Shown in pieces: positions 24,513 through 33,290 of a stretch of 36,127 nt of DNA. Within the stretch, counting starts at the first letter, position 1, and each line of letters begins with the position of its first letter. This DNA comes from Leptolyngbya sp. FACHB-321 (GTDB lineage: Bacteria > Cyanobacteriota > Cyanobacteriia > Leptolyngbyales > Leptolyngbyaceae), in the NCBI RefSeq assembly GCF_014695975.1, contig NZ_JACJPI010000023.1, positions 1 through 36,127 on the forward strand, in the 5' to 3' direction. The position numbers were made by a program, and so were the translations under genes. The notes beneath the pieces are model-generated. The model searched no databases. It was not told the DNA's origin and worked only from the letters and a program-made list of their open reading frames with translations.

Positions 24513-26902
24513 GGTGCAATACCAAGTAATTGAGCAACAAGCGGGAGAACGGTATCGGCGCGATCGCTATCAAACGAACCCGCTTTGACGAATACAGGGG
24601 TATGACTATTTCCCTGCCGAACTCGCTCTCCCATCTGGCGGCGTTCAGGGGTAGCAAAGGTAGAAAAGGTGCGACGCAACAGCGGCAAAATTGCAGTAAA
24701 CGTCTCACTCGATAGCTGCGTCACCCAGTCGTCTAAAACTTGCCAAAGCGTTGGATTGTGGAGCAGCAACAACCCACTGCCTGCCAAAAATCCTTCAATC
24801 CAGGCGGCAGCTTGAGCAGGTTCGCTGGCAGTTGAGAGTGCCAATCCCAGTCGTCGTGCCGTATCTTCTGGCTCAAAGACTCCGGATTCAAAGAGTAGGC
24901 GACAGCAGCGCCCTGCCACCAGCCCATGTAACCCCTGCTGGTCTACCAGTTGAAGGAGAACCTGTTGCCACATTTCTAAAACATCAGATTGTTGGAGAAT
25001 CGCGATCGCTCCATTCACGTCGTTTACCTGCTGATGCATTTGAGTTGCGGCATCATCATCCAGAGAAGCCGCAGCAATCGGTAGACCAATGCAAACGCGA
25101 GTGATCAGCCCGTTAACGACATGCCCTACCGTTGTCGTTTCAAACTGACGCACTGTACCGTAGCGCATCACATTCACTAGAGGAGGCAAAGCATTCATCA
25201 GATGTGCCATATCGCTTGCCAGAGCAGCTTCTGATTCTAGACATTTCATCAGGTGAACGATCGCTTGGGAGAGGTTTGCCAGCAGGGTTTGATCAATCAG
25301 CTTGGTGAGGTCAGGTAGGTTGGCTTGATTGGCACGATCGCACGTCCAGGTCGTGGCAGCCGTCTCAATCGTATTGCCCCAGATTCCTGCCTCAATCAGG
25401 TGAATGGCAAACTCTGGTTGCCACTGGAGCCGCCAAGATTCGCGGAAGGTACCTTTCGTGTTACCTGTATACTGTTGCCGTCCCCAAGGGACCTCCAATA
25501 GGTTTAGCCGATGTAACAGGTGCGATCGCTCTAAATCTAGAGGTTTACGAAGATCGAGATCTAGAGTTGTTTCTGTTGCTGCTGGTTTAAGCCGCAGTCG
25601 CTTCTGCTGTCGCTGTAAATCCTGTTGTAGGGGAATCATTGGGGTTTCGGCAGGAACCTTACCCAATCGTTCACCTACGATGAGCTGATGATGAATCAAC
25701 TGCATTGGCAGTGAATCACCAAAACAAAGAACCGTCTGGGTCGCTTCATTTAATTCAGGCAGACCCGGAAGGGGACGATCGCGCAACGCTGCTAGTGTTT
25801 CAGCTAATCGAACCGCTTCAATGACGCTGGCGGAAGAGGCATCCAGGTCTTGTTTTCGCAGCAGTCGAGCAACTTTCGTCATCCAGCGAATCGAGGTGTG
25901 GGAGGGAGTGGGGGTTGGGGAGTGGGGGCTAGGAGTTGGATTAGCTGATGAGTCTGTTTCCCTTAGCCTATCCCCTGTCCCCCATCCCCTATCCCCTATT
26001 CCCCTATTCCCCACCTCCCACAAATGCTGATACCAACCAGGAGATTCAATGCCTGCTCCGTAGCCACTGCTAATCGTCAATCGTCCATATGTCCAGGGAA
26101 CCCAGGTCGCTTCAACCTTAAGTTTTGGGAGTCCCTTTAGCAGGGCAACATCTTCTTTGGCAGGTGGCATCGTTGCTAAAGCAGGCGCGTGCCATGCGCC
26201 ACAGACAACGGCAATTCGTTGAAACCCTTGCTTTTCTGCTTCGCGGATGGTCTTCCGCATGTAGGCTTCCCGATGGGGTTCTAGTGGGGAGTGGAGGTTA
26301 GGAGGTGGGGAGTGGGGGTTGGTTTCAATGTGCGATCGCAGCACAGTCATCGCTTCTAAAATGGCAGCAAACAACTCTGTGCTATCCTGCCGTTGTTCGA
26401 CTAGATGTTCCCACCAACGTTCACCATCGCTGTATCCTGCTGCTTGGGCAAGAAGGCATAAGGGATCATCATAGGGATTAGGAGCGAGGGGTTGGGGGAG
26501 TGCTTCTAATGATTCTGTTTCGGTCTCTCCATCCTCCGGCGGCTGTTCTTGATTCGCGAATTCCTGTTCCTTATCTTTCCTTCCCATTGCAAACCGGTGA
26601 GTTTGGGGTAAATCCATGAACCGGACAGGAATCTGCTGAGTCAACCCATAGTGAATGGCTTGCCATTCTGGAGAAAACACTGCAAAGGGGTAATACGCTG
26701 CCTGCTGAGGGTTTTCGGGTGAGTAAACCAGCAATGCGACAGGTGGGCGCATTTGAGGATCAATCAGCAGAGGTAAAACTGCCTCTGCATCGGGCGGTCC
26801 TTCCACCAGTACAATATCTGGCTGAAGTTGCGTTAACGCCTGACAAAGACTGCGAGCAGAGCCAGGTCCATGATGACGAATTCCAAAAACGTGGATTGAC
26901 AT
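24509..26902 (-). CDS. DUF5682 family protein
   Basis: The 797-residue protein begins MSIHVFGIRHHGPGSARSLC, with LQPDIVLVEGPPDAEAVLPL. This opening resembles TraB/EreA-like folds with His-rich HHGPG and EGPPD loops, and is the signature of DUF5682 proteins that accompany MoxR/VWA pairs. No enzymatic function is established from the sequence. Two low-complexity Pro/Ser/Thr-rich inserts (about residues 192-207 and 294-336) are encoded by G-rich repeat DNA on the plus strand and probably sit in surface loops. It lies 11 bp after the MoxR gene and overlaps the VWA gene by 4 bp. Its large size suggests it is a core component or substrate-binding part of the complex. Confidence 0.85.
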   Translation of the reverse strand: MSIHVFGIRHHGPGSARSLCQALTQLQPDIVLVEGPPDAEAVLPLLIDPQMRPPVALLVYSPENPQQAAYYPFAVFSPEWQAIHYGLTQQIPVRFMDLPQTHRFAMGRKDKEQEFANQEQPPEDGETETESLEALPQPLAPNPYDDPLCLLAQAAGYSDGERWWEHLVEQRQDSTELFAAILEAMTVLRSHIETNPHSPPPNLHSPLEPHREAYMRKTIREAEKQGFQRIAVVCGAWHAPALATMPPAKEDVALLKGLPKLKVEATWVPWTYGRLTISSGYGAGIESPGWYQHLWEVGNRGIGDRGWGTGDRLRETDSSANPTPSPHSPTPTPSHTSIRWMTKVARLLRKQDLDASSASVIEAVRLAETLAALRDRPLPGLPELNEATQTVLCFGDSLPMQLIHHQLIVGERLGKVPAETPMIPLQQDLQRQQKRLRLKPAATETTLDLDLRKPLDLERSHLLHRLNLLEVPWGRQQYTGNTKGTFRESWRLQWQPEFAIHLIEAGIWGNTIETAATTWTCDRANQANLPDLTKLIDQTLLANLSQAIVHLMKCLESEAALASDMAHLMNALPPLVNVMRYGTVRQFETTTVGHVVNGLITRVCIGLPIAAASLDDDAATQMHQQVNDVNGAIAILQQSDVLEMWQQVLLQLVDQQGLHGLVAGRCCRLLFESGVFEPEDTARRLGLALSTASEPAQAAAWIEGFLAGSGLLLLHNPTLWQVLDDWVTQLSSETFTAILPLLRRTFSTFATPERRQMGERVRQGNSHTPVFVKAGSFDSDRADTVLPLVAQLLGIAP
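25896..26022. repeat. G-rich/C-rich short tandem repeats inserted in the DUF5682 gene
   Basis: The plus strand shows GGGAGTGGGGGTTGGGGAGT runs at the left side and CCCCTATCCCCTATTCCCCT runs at the right side. Together they form a potential hairpin-like block typical of short repeats dispersed in cyanobacterial genomes. It stays in frame and encodes a Pro/Ser/Thr/Gly-rich loop. A smaller copy lies at 26280-26325 and another in the MoxR gene at 27990-28036. Confidence 0.7.
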
Positions 26903-26913
26903 GGGGAGTGCCT

Positions 26914-28065
26914 CTAGAGCATCGCACGGCTAGCGCGATACAAATCTTTCCAACCGTCTCGCTCTTTGACAACGGTTTCCAGATACTCCTTCCAGACAAC
27001 CTGATCCTGTACAGGGTCTTTTACAACAGCTCCCACTAAGCCAGACATCAGATCACTAGCCGTTAGAGAACCATCCCCAAAATGAGCCGAGAGGGACATT
27101 CCACTGTTCACAACTGAGATTGCTTCGGCTGGGCTGAGTGTTCCTGTGGGAGATTTGAGTTTTGTTTTGCCATCAATGGTGATTCCATCTCGCAATTCTC
27201 GGAAGATAGTAACTACTCGCTGAATTTCTTCCAGAGCCGGCACCTCGGCAGGCAGTTCTAATGCGCGTCCCAGGCTTGTCACTCGTTGTTGGACGATGCT
27301 GACTTCTTCTTCGATCGTGTTGGGAACGGGTAGAATCACTGTATTAAACCGGCGTTTAAGGGCACTGGAAAGTTCATTGACACCACGATCGCGATTATTA
27401 GCTGTGGCAATTACGCTAAACCCTTTGGTTGCCTGCACTTCTGTATTCAGTTCAGAAATCGGTAATGTCTTTTCAGACAAAACGGTAATCAGCGTATCCT
27501 GCACATCAGAAGGAATGCGCGTCAGTTCTTCCACACGAGCGATTTTTCCGTCTGCCATTGCCCGCATCATGGGACTAGCAACTAACGCCTCCATTGAAGG
27601 ACCGTCTGCCAGCAACCTAGCATAGTTCCAGCCATACCGAATGGCTTCTTCACTCGTGCCAGCCGTTCCCTGAATCAGCATGGTGGAATCACCGGAAACT
27701 GCTGCTGCCAAATGTTCAGAAACCCAGGACTTGGCTGTACCTGGAACGCCATACAGCAGTAAGGCGCGATCGGTGGCAAGGGTTGCGATCGCCACTTCCA
27801 TCAAACGACGATTGCCAATGTACTTGGGAATTACTTCAAAACCATTGTCCAGTTTGCCTCCCAGCAAGTAGATTGCTACTGCCCAAGGGGAAAGCTTCCA
27901 ATTTGGCGGACGTTGGCGTGTATCGACTTTTGCCAGTTCTTCGAGTTCGTGAGCAAATTGCTGTTCGGCGTGTTCGCGGAGGAGAGAGGAATTGGGAAGT
28001 GGGGGTTGGGAAGTGGGAGTTGGGAAGTGGGAGTTAGAGGATTGAGATTTAGATTTTGTTGCCAT
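26914..28065 (-). CDS. MoxR-type AAA+ ATPase
   Basis: The 383-residue ATPase has Walker A GVPGTAKS (106-113), a Walker B-like IARVEELTR (175-183; the usual DE pair reads VEE), sensor 1 ATANNRD (219-225) and an arginine-finger region LKRRFN (235-240). It matches MoxR/CbbQ-like proteins that act as chaperones with a VWA partner. The N-terminus (about 10-28, SNSHFPTPTSQPPLPNSSLL) is low-complexity and encoded by a G-rich repeat block; the conserved part starts near residue 35. It is the third gene of the operon, 65 bp after DUF5691 and 11 bp before DUF5682. It probably hexamerises and drives the system with ATP. Confidence 0.9.
   Translation of the reverse strand: MATKSKSQSSNSHFPTPTSQPPLPNSSLLREHAEQQFAHELEELAKVDTRQRPPNWKLSPWAVAIYLLGGKLDNGFEVIPKYIGNRRLMEVAIATLATDRALLLYGVPGTAKSWVSEHLAAAVSGDSTMLIQGTAGTSEEAIRYGWNYARLLADGPSMEALVASPMMRAMADGKIARVEELTRIPSDVQDTLITVLSEKTLPISELNTEVQATKGFSVIATANNRDRGVNELSSALKRRFNTVILPVPNTIEEEVSIVQQRVTSLGRALELPAEVPALEEIQRVVTIFRELRDGITIDGKTKLKSPTGTLSPAEAISVVNSGMSLSAHFGDGSLTASDLMSGLVGAVVKDPVQDQVVWKEYLETVVKERDGWKDLYRASRAML
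27990..28036. repeat. G-rich heptad-like tandem repeat at the start of the MoxR gene
   Basis: The plus strand carries TTGGGAAGTGGGGGTTGGGAAG followed by near-copies of GTGGGAGTTGGGAA. On the coding strand it yields the Pro/Thr/Ser-rich N-terminal stretch of the ATPase. The same repeat type occurs twice in the next gene and as short traces at 28110-28140. Confidence 0.65.
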
Positions 28066-28130
28066 GATAATTGCTCTACCGTTGATTTGTTCTGGTTGAT
28101 TGTGTTGCCGACCGATTGACTTCCTACTCC

Positions 28131-29696
28131 CTAATTCCCTGTTTCAAATGCTTGAGATATTTCTTTGCGAAATTCTAGTAACGCTATTAGATCATTCATG
28201 CTGTTCATCCAATGAGAATCATTAGCTAGCCTTGCACGTAACTGAATGACTTCTGAAGTGAGGCTAACTGGAATAAAACGAGCAAATTCTTTGAGAGCAG
28301 ATCTGAGTTCCCAATCAGAATTTGAAAAAGTTTTGTTGTTGTTCAAATGTTCCTCTAATCCATCCAAAACGAGACGAGCTAAGTCAAAGCTCCACGGTTG
28401 GGAACTAGAACGAAGCGACCAAATGACTAAAGAATCATTGATGCTTCTATGAAAAACCTGGAACAGATCAATTAAAAGAGCATCACGTTGATCGGCAGAC
28501 AGCGCATCAATCAAGGCTTCAGTACCAAGGTCAACGAGCACCACATCTCTACTAATTGATGTTTGTCCGGTAAACCAAACTCTAATCACTTCCTCCAACC
28601 ATTCATGGTTTCCCTGACGCTTGGCTGCTAATGCAAATCCATCAAGCAAAACATTCTGCCATTCATGGGATTGGGCTAGCTTGACGATTTGCTGTGGTGA
28701 CATCTGCCATTGCTCAGTCCAGGTGCTCAGAGGGGTTGCACTAAGCATTTGCAAGAGCCACCAACCTTTTTCCCCGACCTTATTATTTACGGAGGACAAT
28801 GGTTTTAGTTCAAACCCAAATTGAATCAGCGTTTCATCTAAATAATCGGGTAGTTGCACATGTAAAGACGGCATCTCGCGCTCAAGTGAGAGATAGCGAC
28901 AAGTATGTTTCGTTACCTGGTGACACAGGCGAGAATCGGGCAGACTCGCGAGTAAATCCACCGCAACTCGTCGAACTTCTTTACTACGATCACCCAATCC
29001 ATCTTCTAAAAATGGCTCATCTGCCATGCTTAATCCAACATGGAGGGCTTCCAGAAATTTGGCACGATCGCTTGCTGTTTCTTGCTTCCAGGTTGATTGC
29101 AGCAACTCTCTGACGCGATCAGGATTGTGCGATCGCAGATTTTGCAAATAGAGTAATCGGGCTGATGGAGTTCCTGTTTCCCAGTCTGCTTCTGTGGTTA
29201 AAGCTACTGCATAGTTCCAATTAGGATTCTGTGCTGCTAGCCACCGTCCTCGTTGTCCTAAAACAGACAGAATCGCTGATCGCAATTCTCGTTGCTGTCG
29301 TCCTTTGTCTAACAAAGATGGAAGCAGCATTTCAGGCACACGCTGTCCAGCGATCGCAGCTTTCTCTAACCACTCGCTCAACAAATGCGGAAACTGTCCC
29401 TCAAGGATTTGCTGCAAATGACGCGCAGCACGAGGACTGCACCGGGGAAAATCGTCTGATGAACAAGATTTTACTTGAGTCACCGATCTCACTTCGGGAA
29501 GCCATCCAACGCGCTGATGTATTGAGACAATGCCAATTGCAGAAAGAAGTGCCGATTCGTTGGAGCAATTGCCCAGTTGAGACAAGCAGGTTCCTAAATC
29601 ACCAGAGATGCTCGGTATCTGAAACGGTTGCCGTTCTGTACCCAGCAGGGCAGCAGCAGCGATCGTCTGCCAGGGAGAATCAGTTGCCAAAACCAT
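28131..29696 (-). CDS. DUF5691 family protein (helical repeat-like)
   Basis: The 521-residue protein begins MVLATDSPWQTIAAAALLGT followed by ERQPF, the characteristic opening of DUF5691 proteins. It continues as a mostly helical protein with short repeated units (RAKFLEALHVGLSMADEPFLE, SKEVRRVAVDLLASLPDSRL), reminiscent of HEAT-like repeats. No catalytic motif was seen, so a scaffold or substrate-recognition role is inferred only from its fold-like pattern. Its start overlaps the end of the SWIM gene by 17 bp, and the MoxR gene follows after 65 bp, so it is part of the same transcript. Confidence 0.85.
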   Translation of the reverse strand: MVLATDSPWQTIAAAALLGTERQPFQIPSISGDLGTCLSQLGNCSNESALLSAIGIVSIHQRVGWLPEVRSVTQVKSCSSDDFPRCSPRAARHLQQILEGQFPHLLSEWLEKAAIAGQRVPEMLLPSLLDKGRQQRELRSAILSVLGQRGRWLAAQNPNWNYAVALTTEADWETGTPSARLLYLQNLRSHNPDRVRELLQSTWKQETASDRAKFLEALHVGLSMADEPFLEDGLGDRSKEVRRVAVDLLASLPDSRLCHQVTKHTCRYLSLEREMPSLHVQLPDYLDETLIQFGFELKPLSSVNNKVGEKGWWLLQMLSATPLSTWTEQWQMSPQQIVKLAQSHEWQNVLLDGFALAAKRQGNHEWLEEVIRVWFTGQTSISRDVVLVDLGTEALIDALSADQRDALLIDLFQVFHRSINDSLVIWSLRSSSQPWSFDLARLVLDGLEEHLNNNKTFSNSDWELRSALKEFARFIPVSLTSEVIQLRARLANDSHWMNSMNDLIALLEFRKEISQAFETGN

Positions 29697-31014
29697 AGTA
29701 AGAATCCTCTACCCAAATGCTCAATACAGTTAGAAACGCCCCATCCCACTCACCAAACACCGAGAGGGGATATCCTCCACTTAGGGCTAGGAGTTGCCAT
29801 GCTTGAGTTGCTTCCATTCGGCGTGAGAGGGACAACACGACACCCTGTTGATCTTGCAGCAGCCAGCCCTTCTCCTCCCGCCGTGGAATCACATCTTGCA
29901 GCAATAGCGGGAACCGTTCTAGCCAAGGACAATTTGCCAATGCCTGACTGTAAGTGGCGATCGCCTCTGCAATCGACTCCATACCGGGTGGGGGTTTTGG
30001 GAGAGCAGCCGCTTCTTGACGAGTTTTGATTAGCGCCCGCAAAGGATATGCACTGGGATAAAATACCAACTCCGCTTCCAGACACGTTCCTGGTAAAAGG
30101 CTTTGCTCAAGCGGCTGCTGACTGTGGGCAAAATCCAGCAATAGGGCAAAGGTATGAGTGGCAATTCCGTAGAGCCAGGTTCGCCGTGCCCGCAACCGTT
30201 CCTCCTCCTCGGTGCGTTGCCCAACTACTAGCCACAGATCTGCCTGAGCCTGCCCAGCCAAGACCTCCTCTTGATTAAGTGACCAGCCAATTTGAGTCCG
30301 CAGATCGGCTTGTACGGCAGCAGGCAGGGTTTCAATCCGCTCAAAGCCTTCGATCAGCAGATACAGCCGCCCCAATCGCTCCAGCACGAGATCGCTCCAA
30401 TCTGCACCCGTGTGAACAATTCCAGCCAGTTCTCGTAACTGTCGTGCCAGACCGGGAGCCTGAGCATCGACCATTCGGGCAGTGATCGTATCCCACATCT
30501 GATAAGATTCCTGCGGCAGCGTTGCCAATCCCTGCCGCACTCGATCGTCTAACCATAGGCGCAATTCTTGGATGCCTGCACTCACCTTACGCTGCCGTTC
30601 TGCTGCCCGCTTGGTTTGTGCGATCGGATCGGCTGCCTGTTCCTGCCGTTTCGTCTGCTTTTCCGCTTGTTTCTCCGCCCGCTGTGATCGGCTGGCTAAC
30701 CATTCTGCAACCCAGGCAGGGGGATCTGTCTCAACCATCTCCCCCGGTTGCTCTGCTAACAACAGGAACAGTCCCAACCCATGCTTGCAGGGAAATTTAC
30801 GGCTGGGGCAGCTACAACGAAACGCAGGTTCGCTCAGATCAATCTGTGTCTGATATGGATTTTTGCCACTTCCCTGACACTCACCCCAAATCACAGACTG
30901 CTGCTGACCTAAAGAAATCCACTTTTGACGAGTTGCCAACCCACGCCCACTTTTTGCAGAAGCTGCATCTGGTGCCAGCGCTAATACCTGATCTGCTGTC
31001 CATTGGGCAGGCAT
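29680..31014 (-). CDS. SWIM zinc finger protein
   Basis: The 444-residue protein has a SWIM motif FRCSCPSRKFPCKHGLGL, with Cys67, Cys69, Cys76 and His78 (CxCxnCxH), near the N-terminus. A charged, coiled-coil-prone Arg/Lys/Gln-rich linker follows (about 110-145, RAEKQAEKQTKRQEQAADPI), then a large helical domain. SWIM fingers bind nucleic acids or proteins. The ATG at 31014 has GGGGAG about 6 bp upstream and is the first gene of the five-gene operon, so the promoter should lie at 31015-31300. The rest of the protein carries no further recognised domain. Confidence 0.88.
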   Translation of the reverse strand: MPAQWTADQVLALAPDAASAKSGRGLATRQKWISLGQQQSVIWGECQGSGKNPYQTQIDLSEPAFRCSCPSRKFPCKHGLGLFLLLAEQPGEMVETDPPAWVAEWLASRSQRAEKQAEKQTKRQEQAADPIAQTKRAAERQRKVSAGIQELRLWLDDRVRQGLATLPQESYQMWDTITARMVDAQAPGLARQLRELAGIVHTGADWSDLVLERLGRLYLLIEGFERIETLPAAVQADLRTQIGWSLNQEEVLAGQAQADLWLVVGQRTEEEERLRARRTWLYGIATHTFALLLDFAHSQQPLEQSLLPGTCLEAELVFYPSAYPLRALIKTRQEAAALPKPPPGMESIAEAIATYSQALANCPWLERFPLLLQDVIPRREEKGWLLQDQQGVVLSLSRRMEATQAWQLLALSGGYPLSVFGEWDGAFLTVLSIWVEDSYYGFGN

Positions 31015-31364
31015 AGAAACTCCCCGTCAAACTCATGCAATATCCCAACGCCTTCGTAACGTTTTCGGCTGAGGTGTGTCATCCGTATTCTTACGAAGTA
31101 TCTGGTTCAAATGTACTATATAATATTACAAGAGTAAATTGCTGGAATTTCCGCCTTATGTCATTAGATAGGATTCCGGATGCTACGACTTGTTAAATGT
31201 CGCTTTTGGTTTTGAAGGAGAACGGCAAAGCAGTTTCCCTCTAGAGGAGATCCCCATAGCTTGTGCCGCTTGTTTCTCAAATGGGGAGAGATACAATAAT
31301 CTACGCCTGCTTATTTAGTTATCAAACGAGTAAGCGTTAACGAGCGAAAGAGGCAATCAAATCA
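31015..31364. promoter_or_regulatory. Divergent intergenic region between the SWIM operon and the cupin gene
   Basis: This 350-bp gap separates two divergent transcription units, so it should hold both promoters. An AT-rich core (TACTATATAATATTACAAGA, near 31116-31135) is the best -10-like zone for either direction, but I cannot assign a clear -35 partner. No gene or structured RNA is evident in the rest. Confidence 0.4.
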
Positions 31365-31763
31365 ATGAGTGAAGAGATTCTAAAGAACATTAACTCAACC
31401 TATGTTGTCCTTAATGCTGGCAATGCCATTCCAGTTACGGTAAGTGATCGTTTCTACCAAGATTTGGAACAACAATTTGGAGACTTTAAGGGAAAGCGAT
31501 TGGTCTCACACCACATCTTTGAGCAAGACTGGAATAGCTGGGAAATGCATCCAGCCGGAGAGGAATTTGTGTGCCTGTTATTCGGACAGGTTGATTTTGT
31601 TTTAGAGCAAGACGGAAGTGAAAGAATAGTCTCTCTCAATGCTCCTGGTGACTACATTCTCGTGCCGTCTGGGACACGGCACACTGCTAAAGTTTATACA
31701 CGAAGTTCTGTGTTGTTTATTACGCCTGGCGAAGGAACTCAGCATCGATCTCACACAATATAG
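31365..31763 (+). CDS. Cupin-domain protein
   Basis: The 132-residue protein has a single conserved beta-barrel. Cupin motif 1 is near residues 60-75 (WEMHPAGEEFVCLLFGQ, with His and Glu in place of the usual HxHxxxE). Motif 2 is SLNAPGDYILVPSGTRHTA (PxG...H). The metal set may be incomplete, so it could be a sugar-binding, sensor or enzyme-type cupin. The ATG has AAAGAGG about 12 bp upstream. No clear partner; it is divergent from the SWIM operon. Confidence 0.85.
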   Translation: MSEEILKNINSTYVVLNAGNAIPVTVSDRFYQDLEQQFGDFKGKRLVSHHIFEQDWNSWEMHPAGEEFVCLLFGQVDFVLEQDGSERIVSLNAPGDYILVPSGTRHTAKVYTRSSVLFITPGEGTQHRSHTI

Positions 31764-31891
31764 CGAACACAGATTTGCATTCTCCATTTAACATTCAGAG
31801 GCAGGTGCAGATTGACTTGATGGCGGTCTCTCCGCAGGGAGAAGGATGCGAGATTCTGTTTGAAGACTTCAAGCTGGTGCTGCCGGGCTAA
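31757..31891 (+). other. Possible coding scrap after the cupin gene
   Basis: A plus-strand frame without a start codon reads FNIQRQVQIDLMAVSPQGEG followed by CEILFEDFKLVLPG and a stop. It looks like the last strands of a beta-rich protein. It overlaps the end of the convergent deaminase gene by about 20 bp. I do not recognise a family, and it may be chance. Confidence 0.25.
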
Positions 31892-32927
31892 AGTTGCTGA
31901 GATGATTGGTCAGAAAGGCTTGCCACTCCTGATGATAAGTCTTCTTCTCTGATTCAGGCAAAAAACTTGCTTCTAGCGTGTTCAAGTTTAGCTGCCAGAG
32001 TTCGTCCCAGGAGAATCCTTGTTCAGCCAGCGTGAGATACTCATGCACCAGATTCGTTTTGAACATCGGCGGATCATCTGAGTTCAACGTGCAATACAAC
32101 CCTGCATCTACCAGTTGCCGAATTGGATGAGGTTGATGGCGTTCGACAATGCCTAAACAGTAATTGCTTTGTGGGGATACCTCTAATGGGATTTGTAGAT
32201 CGCGCAGTTTCTGTACCAACGCATCGTCCTCTAAACAGCGAACGCCATGTCCAAGCCGCTCAGCCTTCAAATGGTCCAAAGCAGCCCAAATACTCTCGGC
32301 TCCAACTGCTTCCCCAGCGTGGGCAACCACTCTCAATCCTTGCCGCCTTGCCTCTGCAAACGTTTCAGCAAACGCTTCAGGTGCGTAACCTTTCTCCTGC
32401 CCAGCCAATCCTAAACCAACAACAAGTCCCATGTCCTGTCCCTGTAAGGCGCATTCTAGGGTTTGCCTCTGCGAATCTGGACTATGACGGACGATCGCCG
32501 CAATAAATTTCACTCGACTACCATATTTCGCTTCACCATTGGTTGCCCCCAGGCTCAAGGCTTCGAGCAACTCGGTATCTGTCAAACCATCAGAAGCCAA
32601 AGCAGTGCCAAAATGAACTTCACTGTAACGAATATTCTGTTCAGCCTGGTGTTGCAGAAATTGCTCCACTAGAAAAACATAATCGTCTGGCGTTTGCACA
32701 CATTGACGAGCAATGGAATACACCTCAATAAAGTGAGTGAAGTCTCGAAACTCATAAAACAATTTCCACTCCCTTAGAGAACTCACTGGTAATGCTATCC
32801 GGTTGCGTTGAGCGATTCGATAAATGGTTTCTGCATCAGCTGTACCAATTAAATGAGTATGAATTTCAACCTTCGGCATCGCGCGCAGGCGTTTGGACAT
32901 TTGGTTCATTTCGTAATTCATTCGCAT
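31869..32927 (-). CDS. Adenosine deaminase family protein
   Basis: The 352-residue protein has the amidohydrolase zinc motif HTH (His23, His25; KVEIHTHLIGTADAETI). It also has the catalytic block VVAHAGEAVGAES (about 201), LGHGVRCLEDD (about 225) and LNSDDPPMF (about 285, the Asp pair), and a full-length TIM-barrel. It should hydrolytically deaminate adenosine or a related purine nucleoside (adenine or modified adenosines are alternatives). The start at 32927 has AGGGA about 4 bp upstream; Met at residue 10 or 17 is also possible, since conserved sequence begins at MPKVEIH. An IS1-type transposase scrap lies immediately upstream. Confidence 0.9.
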   Translation of the reverse strand: MRMNYEMNQMSKRLRAMPKVEIHTHLIGTADAETIYRIAQRNRIALPVSSLREWKLFYEFRDFTHFIEVYSIARQCVQTPDDYVFLVEQFLQHQAEQNIRYSEVHFGTALASDGLTDTELLEALSLGATNGEAKYGSRVKFIAAIVRHSPDSQRQTLECALQGQDMGLVVGLGLAGQEKGYAPEAFAETFAEARRQGLRVVAHAGEAVGAESIWAALDHLKAERLGHGVRCLEDDALVQKLRDLQIPLEVSPQSNYCLGIVERHQPHPIRQLVDAGLYCTLNSDDPPMFKTNLVHEYLTLAEQGFSWDELWQLNLNTLEASFLPESEKKTYHQEWQAFLTNHLSNFSPAAPA

Positions 32928-32934
32928 GAGTTCC

Positions 32935-33045
32935 CTAATTAGTGCGCTCTAGAAGCTGTTTGCCATAATCCTTACAAAGATAGCGTTGCTTGTTGTAGCG
33001 ATGCCCGTTCTTCGACAAGCAGTAACGAAAGTCATGACATTTCAT
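32935..33045 (-). pseudogene. IS1-type InsA zinc-finger remnant
   Basis: The 36-codon frame MKCHDFRYCLSKNGHRYNKQ RYLCKDYGKQLLE resembles the N-terminal zinc finger of IS1 InsA-type transposases (MKCPxCxSxxxxKNGxxxGKQRYxCKxCGxQF). Two of the expected Cys are changed (His-Asp for PxC, Tyr for the last Cys). The DDE part is missing. Its first codons are inside the perfect inverted repeat at 33019-33060, which probably generated or rearranged this end. Confidence 0.5.
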
Positions 33046-33060
33046 GACTTTCGTTACTGC
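33019..33060. repeat. Perfect 19-bp inverted repeat with a 4-base loop
   Basis: GCAGTAACGAAAGTCATGA (33019-33037) is followed by CATT and its exact reverse complement (33042-33060). There is no T-run on either side, so it is unlikely to be a simple terminator. It sits at the junction between the TetR remnant and the IS1-type remnant, on the same reading frame, and looks like the scar of an inverted duplication. Confidence 0.85.
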
Positions 33061-33290
33061 TTCATCCATTAACTTTGGCTCTACATAGGGTGCTAGATAG
33101 ATGACTAGTAAAGCTTTGAGTTCTTCGTAGCGCGATCGCCGTTTACGCTCCTTTCCCCATTAAGGCTTGGAGGAGTAGGGCATTGTAACACTGATGCACC
33201 GTTTCGGCGAGGTGTTCACTTTTCTCAACGGATAAAGCTGGATTCCACTGCCGCAAGAAAGCTGCATATTGCTCCATCAACTGACGATTG
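33061..33290 (-). pseudogene. TetR-family C-terminal domain remnant, frameshifted
   Basis: The minus strand reads FNRQLMEQYAAFLRQWNPAL, SVEKSEHLAETVHQCYNALL and LQALMGKG, then shifts frame (near 33165) to RKRRSRYEELKALLVIYLAP and YVEP. The pattern resembles the ligand-binding C-terminal half of TetR/AcrR regulators (terminal ELKxLLxxYLxPY). There is no helix-turn-helix part: the 5' side is cut off where the Uma2 remnant begins on the other strand. It is dead. The TetR assignment is moderate. Confidence 0.45.

Noticed and set aside
25896-26022. CRISPR-like repeat array
   Set aside because: Repeats are very short, degenerate and G-rich with no spacers of even length; they fit dispersed cyanobacterial short repeats.
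29231-29698. 155-codon plus-strand frame opposite the DUF5691 gene, with other long antisense frames in this operon
   Set aside because: Shadows of the minus-strand genes; amino-acid composition is implausible and no motif is seen.
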